A program made the position numbers and the translations under genes. A stretch of DNA of 64,000 nt, taken from assembly GCF_001548395.1 (NCBI RefSeq), contig NZ_AP017367.1:533001-597000 (forward strand). The letters run 5' to 3'. The stretch is from Leptolyngbya sp. O-77 (lineage in GTDB: Bacteria; Cyanobacteriota; Cyanobacteriia; Elainellales; Elainellaceae). A model generated the notes under the pieces. The model had not been told where the DNA came from, did no database searches, and worked only from the letters and a program-made list of their open reading frames with translations. Shown piece by piece: positions 8,572-16,452 of this stretch (within the stretch, counting starts at the first letter, position 1; every line of letters begins with the position of its first letter).

Positions 8572-9195
8572 TCAGATGGGATAGTCCACCTGTTTGATGA
8601 ATTCGTAGGGGCCCATCAGCGCTCCCCAAAGCGCCTGGCCGGTGTCTGGGTCAACGCCTTTGTCGTAGCTGCGAAAGCGGCCCGGGCTGGCTTCAAACCC
8701 CAGCACAACCTGGCGCGTCTCGCCGTTGTATTGAAAACAGCAGCGATCGCCCTCCTTGGGTTCTGCGGCTACTCCGTCCTTGTGAGTCCGCAACCGCAGC
8801 CGACAGCCCGGTAGGAGTTGCAAGTCGTCTAGCGTTAGATTGGAGAGCAACTCCGGTCGTGCGCCCGCGCCCCGAAACCGATCCGGCTGGCGAAAGGCCC
8901 AGTATTGCACGGTATATTGCACAGTAGGCTTGCCGTCGTCCCCACCGCCCGCATCGGTGTTCCCGTCGTCATTCTCCTGCAATACCAGCACCCGCTGTCG
9001 GTAGGGGTTTTGCAAATACAGCGCGTTGGACTGTTCCGCAAACAGCGCAAGGCATCCATGTATCCGAATGGGCAGGGGACGGTGCCACAGCCGCAGATGA
9101 ACAAACCAGGTCGGCTGATCGAGCGACTGGGCGCGATTGTCAAACTCGCCCGCAAGCCACTGGGCCAGGGTGAGTAAATCCAGAACTGGAGGCAT
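8572..9195 (-). CDS. cpcT: Phycobilin lyase of the CpcT/CpeT family
   Basis: The 207-aa protein belongs to the CpcT/CpeT chromophore lyases. CpcT attaches phycocyanobilin to the second bilin-binding cysteine of the phycocyanin beta subunit. The family hallmarks are the start LAQWLAGEFDNRAQ, the WFVHLRLWHRPLP strand, the LFAEQSNALYLQNPYRQRV segment, and a C-terminal GPYEFIKQVDYPI. It lies 50 bases downstream of ccmO on the same strand, so it may be read through from the carboxysome genes. An Asp/Gly-rich insert (residues about 75-90) lies in a loop. CpcT versus CpeT cannot be fully separated without alignment. Confidence 0.85.
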   Translation of the reverse strand: MPPVLDLLTLAQWLAGEFDNRAQSLDQPTWFVHLRLWHRPLPIRIHGCLALFAEQSNALYLQNPYRQRVLVLQENDDGNTDAGGGDDGKPTVQYTVQYWAFRQPDRFRGAGARPELLSNLTLDDLQLLPGCRLRLRTHKDGVAAEPKEGDRCCFQYNGETRQVVLGFEASPGRFRSYDKGVDPDTGQALWGALMGPYEFIKQVDYPI

Positions 9196-9245
9196 GTTGA
9201 AAGGTGAGAGCGGGTGTAGAACTGGGGAACATCAGATGATTCTGA

Positions 9246-10157
9246 TTATTCTTCGAGGTTTTCTAAGGGCTTAGGACGCTGAACAGCCAGTGGGTCTAGC
9301 TCTGGCAGGGGAATCGGCTCCGCCGTAGGGTTCGCAGCCTGGGGCGATCGCGCTTCGGGTTCCAGCGGCTCCGCCGACTCGATTGTCTTTTGTACGGTTA
9401 TCTGTTGTACGGTCTTTTGCACTTCGACTTCAGGCTGTTCTGGTGCAGCCAACTCCTTCTGCGGCGCTTTTAGATCCAGCGGCAGGGCAATCGGCTGCGG
9501 CTTCTCGATCCAGTAGCTGGCAAGCGGGAGGGTTTCTTCTAGGTCATCCAGCGGACGCGGAATCACCATCACGGCGTGCAGTTCGCCAATCCGCTCGGCT
9601 TCGTGCATCCCGGCTTCTACGGCCATTGCCACATCCGCCACGCGCCCGCGAATGATCGCAGTACACAGCCCGTCGCCAATCGTTTCGCACGCCGCAAGCT
9701 GCACCTCGGCTGCCTTGAGCATGGCATCGGCTGCACCCACCATCGCCGGATAGCCGCGTGTTTCCAGAAGCCCTACGGCCTGCTTGCTGAGACGGCTATA
9801 GCCCCGGTCAGACAAAAACTTGGCTAGCCGACTGCCGATGGGTAGCACGGCTTCGAGGTTTGGCGAGGGGCGGGCAATAATGGTTTTAGAAATGAACTGG
9901 TCAAACCGTCGCGCCGTTTCTTCGCCCACATCTACGGCAATGCGGACATCGGAAATGCCGCCCCGCACGACGGCAGTGCAATAGCCGCTGCCTGTTTTTT
10001 CATAGCCAATTAGCGTTACGCCGGAGGACTTCAGCATCATGTCGGCTGTGCCCACAATGGCGGGAAAGCTGCGCGTGCAAACTAGCCCCAGGGCGCTGTC
10101 TCCAAAGTCTCGCCGGGGCGGGGTCGTTCCAACCTGAAGTTTGCCGGATGCGTCCAT
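9246..10157 (-). CDS. ccmO: Carboxysome shell protein CcmO (tandem BMC domains)
   Basis: The 303-aa protein contains two bacterial-microcompartment domains in tandem: about residues 22-105 (ALGLVCTRSFPAIVGTADMM to IIARPSPNLEAVLP) and about 125-210 (AVGLLETRGYPAMVGAADAM to MVIPRPLDDLEETLP). This double-BMC layout is CcmO, which forms trimeric pseudohexamers in the beta-carboxysome shell. The last 80 residues are a Pro/Glu-rich tail with VQKT repeats. It ends the ccmK-L-M-N-O series, 162 bases after ccmN. Confidence 0.95.
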   Translation of the reverse strand: MDASGKLQVGTTPPRRDFGDSALGLVCTRSFPAIVGTADMMLKSSGVTLIGYEKTGSGYCTAVVRGGISDVRIAVDVGEETARRFDQFISKTIIARPSPNLEAVLPIGSRLAKFLSDRGYSRLSKQAVGLLETRGYPAMVGAADAMLKAAEVQLAACETIGDGLCTAIIRGRVADVAMAVEAGMHEAERIGELHAVMVIPRPLDDLEETLPLASYWIEKPQPIALPLDLKAPQKELAAPEQPEVEVQKTVQQITVQKTIESAEPLEPEARSPQAANPTAEPIPLPELDPLAVQRPKPLENLEE

Positions 10158-10319
10158 AGGGTTTGATGCTCAGATTGGCGATCGCCCTCTCAGCTTAACA
10201 CTACGCCCTCGGCTTAGCGGTCTTTTGGCTTGCACTGCCCAACTGCGTTAGATACTGGCGCAAGTTCTGTATGATCTCTGCACAATTGAAATAATCTGCA
10301 CAAGATTGAACTAAATGAT

Positions 10320-10949
10320 TCAGCCAGTATCAGGCGGCGAAGCGCCATCTGTCTCCGCCTGCCGATAGGGAAACATGGTTGCTAGAAGCTGCTGAAGTGC
10401 CTCCCGTCCGTAGACTGGGGGTGTGGACAGACTAATCGGCGCAGTGGTCGAGAGTCCGCCCACAGAGCGTCGGTCACTCAACGCATTGGGCCCAAGCCCA
10501 GCGCCAGACGTGGAAGGTTGAGCAGGCAACGGCGGGGATGGAATCGCACCGCTAGAGTCTGGTATGGCAGAGGCAAGTGGGGTATCCAGGTCAACTCGGC
10601 GGCTCGTGTCTCCCAGTAGCGCCTTGGGCGGCACAATTTCACCAGGGGCGATCGCTGGATTTAGAATTGTCGCTTCGGCCCCGATGCAAGCCGTCGCGCC
10701 GATATGCCCTGCACCAATGATTAGTACCCGCGAACCGATCGTCACGCCTGCCTCGATCGTCAGCGGGCCGCCGTGGGCGTGCAAGATAGCCCCCGCCGCA
10801 ACGCTAACCCCTGCCCGAATCGTAATCCGACTGCCAGGGTTAGCCTGGAGCAAAACCCCAGGGGCGATCGCCGCCCCTGGCTCAATCACCACATCGCCAT
10901 TCGTCAACCCTGGGGTGGTCTCAACTGACGATAGCGGTGACCTCTGCAT
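10320..10949 (-). CDS. ccmN: Carboxysome assembly protein CcmN
   Basis: The 209-aa protein has left-handed beta-helix hexapeptide repeats over residues about 18-110, in which CcmN packs against the CcmM gamma-carbonic-anhydrase-like domain. A Ser/Pro/Gly linker follows (about 125-175), then an amphipathic segment VYGREALQQLLATMFPYR (179-196). That segment is the encapsulation peptide that recruits the shell through CcmK2. Length and domain order are standard for CcmN. The gene follows ccmM by 167 bases. Confidence 0.93.
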   Translation of the reverse strand: MQRSPLSSVETTPGLTNGDVVIEPGAAIAPGVLLQANPGSRITIRAGVSVAAGAILHAHGGPLTIEAGVTIGSRVLIIGAGHIGATACIGAEATILNPAIAPGEIVPPKALLGDTSRRVDLDTPLASAIPDSSGAIPSPPLPAQPSTSGAGLGPNALSDRRSVGGLSTTAPISLSTPPVYGREALQQLLATMFPYRQAETDGASPPDTG

Positions 10950-11116
10950 TGCTCTAAGGGGATGTAAACCAACCTGTCGTTAAACCCGACTCCAACCGAT
11001 CAGTGAGCCGCGAGGTTGCTAAGTCAACGCTGCAACTGCTGAAACTGCTGATTGCAACTTGTAACCAGCCGTTGCAACCGATGACTGCAACCAATGACTG
11101 CACCTCCATGCAGCGC

Positions 11117-12825
11117 CTATGGACGCTGAATAATCGTCTCCGCAACCCGTCGCTTGGACTGAGTATCGACTCCATAAACCCGGACATACTGCCCCTGGTT
11201 ATCTCCCAAGCAGCGCTCCAAAGCTGCCAGCACATCCGATTCACGACCAGACTCGATCGGCGAGCAGCTTTCCCAAGAGCTAGTCTGGAAACGACGTTTG
11301 TCGGCATGTTCTACGGCAACTTTGTAGCCCTGAGACAGCAGGTGGCGAACCTGATCGACGACTTCGGGGCTGAGGCGCTGGCTCGAAGCAGCAGAGCTAT
11401 GGCCTGCGTTGAAGCTGCTGGCGGCGGGCTGCTGATATGATGAGCCACTGCTGCTGTAGCTGGGGGCAGGAGCGCTGCCGTTTTGCCCATTGCCAGGACG
11501 CTGCACGATCAGTTCTCCAACCCGCTGCTTTAGCTTGGGATCAATGCCAAATAGCCGGACATACTCACCCGAATGCTCTGCCAGACAGGCTTGCAGTGCC
11601 GAAATCGCTTCAGAGTCGCGGGTTGCTAGGATGGGAGCGCAGGTATGCCAGGAACTCGTTTGAAAGCGGCGTTTGTCGGCGTGTTCTGTGCCGATTTGCA
11701 GCCCGCGAGACAGCAGCCCGCGAACGTGTTCTACCACTTCGGGCGATAGACCAGACGAACTGACACCGCTCCCTCCATAGGAGGCAGCAGGCTTGCTGTA
11801 GCTGTGGCTAGCGTAGCTCTGGCTAGAATAGCTGGCAGCACTGGTTGATGCGCCGTTTCCGTTGGTGCGATCGCCTGGCCGCTGCACGATCAGTTCCCCA
11901 ACACGCCGCTTGGAGTGGGTATCGATGCCAAACAGCCGCACGTATTCGCCGCTATGTTCAGTCAGGCAGGCTTGTAACGCCGCCAGCACATCTGCCTCGC
12001 GGGAAGACTGGATGGGCGCACAGCTATGCCAGGAACTGGTTTGGAATCGGCGAGTATCCGCATGTTCGGTGCCAATTCGATAGCCCTGGGCTAGCAAATG
12101 GCGCACCTGTTCGACAACTTCTGGAGTTAATTGAGTATTCAGCATCTCAGGATTTTGGCTGGAACGATAGGACGACTCGGCAGCGCGATCGCTCGGCTGC
12201 TGAAGGCGGGCTGATTCGGAGCGGGTCGGAGAACCAGCGCCCCCATCACCAGACCGCATTGCGTCGTTGAAACCAACGACTTGGGAAGCAAACTCGATAT
12301 CAACCGACTGAACCTCTGGCAAGCGGTCGGCTTGCTGCTGGGTAGTGATGACCGACCCAGAGGGAACATACCGACCTGGCGGGAATTTTCCACATCCTGG
12401 ATGAGCGCGTGCATCATGACAATGCAGCCCTCGCCGATGCGGGCGTTGAACACCGTAGACCGGAAGCCAATAAAGCAGCGATCGCCCACATAGGCCGGCC
12501 CGTGAATCAGCGCCATGTGGGTAATAGAAACGTCTTGACCAATCCAGACTGAGTAGGGCTGCTGATCATCCCCCAGCACGCGCCCTTGCGGCAACCCGTG
12601 AACGATCGCCCCCTCCTGAACGCTGCTGCCTGAACCGACATAAAAGGGTGCGCCCTCCTCTGCTCGGATGGAAGCGCCCGGTGAGATTAGCACGTTTGCA
12701 CCAATCTGCACATCTCCCATCACGGTCGAAAAGGAGTGAACGTATGCAGTCTCATGAATCTTGGGCTGCGTTACCCCTTTTGCCCAGGGTGTAGCAGCAA
12801 CGGAGCTTTGAGCAACCATGACCAC
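11117..12825 (-). CDS. ccmM: Carboxysome scaffold CcmM (gamma-CA-like domain plus three SSUL modules), frame disrupted near 12380-12390
   Basis: The N-terminal frame (12825 to about 12390) is a gamma-carbonic-anhydrase-like beta-helix with putative metal ligands His76, His103 and His108. The C-terminal frame carries three Rubisco-small-subunit-like modules (each LTPEVV/LSPEVV to IVQRP/IIQRP) joined by Ser/Ala/Gly linkers. The frame breaks where the minus strand reads GTGGAAAATTCCCGCCAGG. Removing one A (run at 12386-12389) and one C (run at 12381-12383) restores VEIPPGRYVPSGSV. The two frames then form one protein of about 568 aa that condenses Rubisco into the procarboxysome. An internal ATG at 12145 (MLNTQLTPEV) just before the first SSUL is a plausible start for the short M35-type isoform. 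Each SSUL has a Cys pair 18 residues apart. Confidence 0.92.
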
Positions 12826-13117
12826 AGCTCTCCTGACCCAGCAACAAAACTCGAACCGTGACCGGCAAAATTAACAGGCCGAATCAACCCGCAAAACCGG
12901 CCGACACAGATCGAGCAAGGTCAACCCAAACCTTTCACCACCCTCACAGCCCGATCGACCCCGATCAGCCGTAAACCGAGAGCCTGAAACACAATGGTCA
13001 GGCTCCCGGTTTCCCACAGCACTCAACGGGCGATCGCCCTCACCACTCTAGAATCGGAACGCTAGAACTCAGAACTCTAGGATCGGAACCACTGTTTGGA
13101 CAGCCCTCGCTAGACAA

Positions 13118-13420
13118 TCATCGATCTTGATCCCGCTTGCGATAAAGCATGAGATTTTCCACGCTTACGGTATCAATGATGCCAATCACTAGGGCATCTA
13201 GGGGACGAGACTCTCCGCCAGGGGTCTGACGCGCAGCACTGCCTCGACTAACCAAGACCCATTCATCTAGCCCAGCCCCTACGCTGTCTGCCGCCACTTC
13301 ATAGTCTGCCAAGAGGTTTCCCTCCACATCGACAAACTGCAACAGCAGAAACTTGACCCCCTGCAAGCTAGGCTCTTTTTGAGTGCTAACGACCGTACCG
13401 CAAACCTTGGCAATCTGCAT
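13118..13420 (-). CDS. ccmL: Carboxysome vertex protein CcmL
   Basis: The 100-aa protein belongs to the EutN/CcmL pentamer family that caps the vertices of the icosahedral shell. It starts MQIAKVCGTVVSTQKEPSL and has the conserved DSVGAGLDEWVLVSRGSAAR and ALVIGIIDTVSVE segments. Length is typical. It begins 11 bases after the ccmK stop, which implies co-transcription. The next gene, ccmM, follows after an unusually long 292-bp gap with no recognisable gene. Confidence 0.95.
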   Translation of the reverse strand: MQIAKVCGTVVSTQKEPSLQGVKFLLLQFVDVEGNLLADYEVAADSVGAGLDEWVLVSRGSAARQTPGGESRPLDALVIGIIDTVSVENLMLYRKRDQDR

Positions 13421-13431
13421 CTAGTGGCTAC

Positions 13432-13773
13432 TTACGGACGGTTGACGGGGCGAATCCCGCTGACGCTTTCCCGGAAGGCTTCAACGGCTTCGGTATAGCG
13501 AATCGGCAGCACGTACTCCAGGTTTTCATGAGGACGAGCAATAATGTGAGTGGAGAGCACTTGTCCGCCGTTGACTCGCTTCACGTTTTCAATCCCAGCC
13601 GCCACGGAAGCTTGCACTTCGGACACGTCGCCCCGGACAATCACGGTCACCCGCCCACTGCCGATTTTCTCATAGCCAACCAGCGTCACCCGTGCTGCTT
13701 TCACCATCGCGTCCGCCGCTTCGACCACGGCAGGAAAGCCCAGAGTTTCTACCATTCCAACTGCAATTGCCAT
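13432..13773 (-). CDS. ccmK2: Carboxysome shell hexamer protein CcmK (CcmK2-like)
   Basis: The 113-aa single-BMC-domain protein starts MAIAVGMVETLGFPAVVEAADAM, carries the pore-loop region KIGSGRVTVIVRGD, and ends the domain with IIARPHENLEYVLPIRY. This is nearly the consensus of CcmK1/CcmK2, the major shell hexamers of beta-carboxysomes. I chose ATG 13773 because a strong AAGGGAG ribosome-binding site lies upstream and family members begin there; the frame extends to 13830 without support. Only one ccmK is present here, whereas many relatives have a ccmK1-ccmK2 tandem. Confidence 0.95.
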   Translation of the reverse strand: MAIAVGMVETLGFPAVVEAADAMVKAARVTLVGYEKIGSGRVTVIVRGDVSEVQASVAAGIENVKRVNGGQVLSTHIIARPHENLEYVLPIRYTEAVEAFRESVSGIRPVNRP

Positions 13774-14882
13774 CGTTTTCTCCCTTCCAAAAAACGGTAC
13801 TCGAACAAAACTAAAACCTGCGATCGCCATTCATCGCTACTCGCAGCTTGGGCCAGCAAACCAGTCCAAAACCTTATTCACCAGCCCAACACCGTCAGTC
13901 TGTCTGCAACTGTTAATTATGACAAGTTATGTGCAACTAAGTAACAGCCAGCAGCGACTTAGATATAAGAACTCTGCTTCAACCTTCCATTCAGTCTTGC
14001 AGATATAGACTTAAGCGACCCTAGGTGTGGGAAATGACGCAAGCGATAACGCTTTGTCTCAGCTATACAAGCTGTGGCTAACCAACCCAGCAGCCATCCC
14101 CTTCAGCGTGCTTCAAACCGGAACAACCGTGCAACGTGGGCATAGAGCAAACACTCTAGAGCTTCCGATAGGAACCTCCGAATAGAGCTAGCCACAGTCA
14201 ACAACCTGTGTGGCTTCAAATCCTTAGACAAAGGACTGAAATGTAGCTTCAGCGAATACCACAAGGTGTCCAAAAAATCTCTAGATGAGCAAACAAACTC
14301 GGCATTTGCATCACAAGAAATAGATTGGAAAAGCACGACGGAATTCCCATTGTCAGAATACAAGGGGGTTGACCGCTTTGGCAATATAAACCAAAGTAAT
14401 TGTTTTTATGGTCTATATAACTCAGCGTTATATCCGTTGGCAATCTGAATCTTTAACAGAACCAGTTCAAGACCAGAGCGCAGGGGCTTATAGTGTAATG
14501 CGTCGTGTGAGCAAAGCTGCACATAGAACTGCACACATAGAACCGCACATTCCGTGCATTGTGGCAATACCTACAAAACCTACAAATGACTGACAAACTA
14601 TCTGACAAATACTTGCAAACAATACCAAGGACAGGCATGTGTACCAAAAATGCTGGTTCGGAAGCTGCCAGCCCCTTGAACCTTTCACTCCTTATTCCGT
14701 AATGGCCCTTGTATTTTATGAGGAAAGCAACAGCCAGTGTCTTATTCTTGGAAAACAGTTCGTAAACCTTGAGAGGATTTAATATTTCGTGTTTTTTGAT
14801 TGAGGATCGACACAATAATTTACATTTCAACGTTGTCAATCCTGTGAAGCCAGAGGGTCAACAAATTGTTTGCTTTTTATAA
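13774..14882. other. 1.1-kb gene-free region upstream of ccmK
   Basis: This must hold the ccm promoter. Frames at 14103-14384 and 14453-14839 (minus) have unusual Cys/Leu/Arg composition, no ribosome-binding site and no family resemblance, so I treat them as non-coding. The region is less GC-rich than its surroundings and has no clear HIP1 octamer, which could mean older inserted DNA or a large regulatory region. It ends at the left inverted repeat of the insertion sequence. Confidence 0.55.
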
Positions 14883-14971
14883 GAGTGTGTTTGTAAACAA
14901 ATATTGCAAAGGAATTGAAGCATCCTAGCCAAAAGATGTATCAGGAAATCAGAGTTGTAAGAGGTAGGAGT

Positions 14972-15783
14972 ATGGAACAGTTCAAAACTTACAGCAGTGA
15001 TTTGACGGATGAGGAATGGCAAATAATCGAACCTTTACTGCCTGAGGATAAACCGGTTGGGCGACTGCGGGAGGTTGATTTACGGAAAGTCCTTGATGCC
15101 ATTTTTTACCGGGTAGACAATGGAGTGAAATGGCGCAATCTCCCAGCAGACTTTCCAGCGTGGCAGACCGTGTATGGGTATTTTCGTCTTTGGGTGCGTT
15201 TGGGAGTATGGGAAAGGATTAACAGCACCTTGGTGAGAAGCGTCCGAGAATCGGAGGGACGCGAAGCCGAACCCAGTTTAGGGATTCTAGATAGCCAGTC
15301 GGTGAGACTGGGGGAAAAAGGGGGGAGCAAATCGGGGTTGATGGCTTCAAAAAGATAAAAGGGCGGAAGCGGACGGCCCTTGTCGACGTTTTAGGACTGA
15401 TACTCAAATGCCATGTGGGAGCGGCCAATCAAGCCGAAGTCAAAGCGGCCCCTTGGGTTTTATTTGAGGTTTTAGAGACGCACCAACGGATGGCTAAAAT
15501 TCTTGCTGACCAGGGTTACCAGGGGGATTTGGAGGAGGATATAGAAGCAGTGTATGGGGTCGAGTTTGAGGTGGTGGAGCATAAGGGAAAAGGATTTTCG
15601 GTGCAAGCGAAGCGATGGATTGTGGAACGGACCTGGGCTTGGCTAGAGAACAATCGGGGATTAGTGCGAGACTATGAACGATTGCCTGAGAATCATGAGG
15701 GCATGGTTTATGCCGCGATGATTCGGTTGATGCTGCGACGATTAGGAAATAACCGCAGGACAAGAAAAACGAAGGAAGCTTAA
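14972..15783 (+). CDS. IS5-family transposase, two frames joined by probable -1 frameshift
   Basis: Frame A (14972-15358, 128 codons) starts at ATG with GGTAGGAG upstream. It has the DUF4096-type N-terminal domain (SDLTDEEWQIIEPLLP, DAIFYRVDNGVKWRNLP) and the first catalytic Asp in GILDSQSV. Frame B continues to 15783 with the second Asp (ILADQGYQGD) and the catalytic Glu (IVERTWAWLENNRG), giving a DDE transposase. Frame B lies at -1 relative to frame A. A slip at the A5G6 run (15315-15325) would give GGEQIGVDGFKKIKGRKR, which matches the expected family sequence. Two-frame transposases with -1 slippage are usual in several IS5 subgroups, so this one is probably functional. Confidence 0.88.
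15315..15325 (+). promoter_or_regulatory. Probable -1 ribosomal slippage site in the transposase
   Basis: The run AAAAAGGGGGG sits where frame A (stop at 15358) must pass to frame B. A -1 slip on the G run joins the two catalytic halves without losing conserved residues. The alternative, a sequencing indel in the same homopolymer, cannot be excluded because other genes in this window show such errors. Confidence 0.65.
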
Positions 15784-15858
15784 CAACTGTTTACAAACAC
15801 TCTCTAAGCGTTTGCGGCAGTAATGCTACAGTCCTTATTACAAAAAACCTTGTGTAGC

Positions 15859-15899
15859 GGCGATCGCACTCTTTGTCTAGAACGTGCGATCGCCTTTTT
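15859..15899 (+). terminator. Rho-independent-type terminator built on HIP1 octamers
   Basis: A perfect 11-bp stem pairs GGCGATCGCAC (15859-15869) with GTGCGATCGCC (15884-15894) across a 14-base loop and is followed by five T. It is oriented to stop transcription leaving the insertion sequence on the plus strand, and would insulate ndhF4 from it. Confidence 0.75.
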
Positions 15900-16381
15900 A
15901 GCAACCTAAGTTTGGCATCAAGTCGATCCCATATCGGGATACATCAGCAGCCAGTAAAATCCTCAGTCCGCTTGATCTGCTATTGGCAGCAATGCGAGAA
16001 TCGCTCAAGTCGTGCCACAGGCTGCACGCAGTGGCTTAGATTCAAGGGCGGATCAGACTTAGGGGGGTAGGCCAAGCAGTTTAGTCCTACGAATGTAGAC
16101 TCAGAAATGCGTATCTGTTCAAGCAACAGTTCAAACCATGTTCAGACTACATTTGTTCAGACGACATTCAGGTCAGATAGTTCAGTCAGGATGACATGAG
16201 TTCGGGCATGGCTGGTTAGCCTAGCTCATGAAGTGTTTGCGATACAGTAGCTCCAACTGCAACTAACTCCAGTAGAGTAGGCCTCCAGGCGAGCAAGCCT
16301 CCAGTAGATGGAAGTGGGTTCGAGCAGCCATAGAGAATCAGTGAATGATAAAGCGTGATGAAAGGCAGCCCGACAATCTTG

Positions 16382-16417
16382 GCACCTGTTTTAGCACCTG
16401 TTTTAGCACCTGTTTTA
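16382..16417 (+). repeat. Three perfect 12-bp direct repeats upstream of ndhF4
   Basis: GCACCTGTTTTA occurs three times head to tail, with a degenerate fourth copy GCACCCGTTAAA at 16422-16433. The array ends about 20-35 bases before the ndhF4 ATG. Iterated sites at this position could be an operator or a leader-RNA element; no known regulator motif is recognised. Confidence 0.8.
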
Positions 16418-16452
16418 TTTAGCACCCGTTAAAGCGCGTAAGGGATGAATCG

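Larger units (their letters stand above)
14880..15807 (+). mobile_element. IS5-family insertion sequence, complete, with TAA target duplication
   Basis: The 922-bp element spans 14883-15804. Its terminal inverted repeats are left 14883-14899 (GAGTGTGTTTGTAAACA) and right 15788-15804, whose reverse complement matches at 16 of 17 positions. The three flanking bases TAA occur on both sides (14880-14882 and 15805-15807), a TNA target duplication seen in parts of the IS5 family. One transposase is encoded in two overlapping frames. The element sits between the ccm genes and ndhF4. Intact ends and duplication suggest fairly recent insertion. Confidence 0.92.
15808..16452. other. Upstream region of ndhF4, no gene
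   Basis: This 645-bp stretch lies between the insertion sequence and ndhF4. It contains a HIP1-based terminator-like hairpin (15859-15899), a run of TTCAG-containing short repeats (16120-16190), and a triple 12-bp direct repeat close to the ndhF4 start. No frame has family resemblance. Confidence 0.6.

Noticed and set aside
14103..14839. Two minus-strand frames of 93 and 128 codons upstream of ccmK
   Set aside because: Atypical composition, no ribosome-binding site and no resemblance to a family I know.
16216..16425. Minus-strand frame with KTGA repeats
   Set aside because: It arises from the 12-bp direct repeats upstream of ndhF4 and has no support as a gene.
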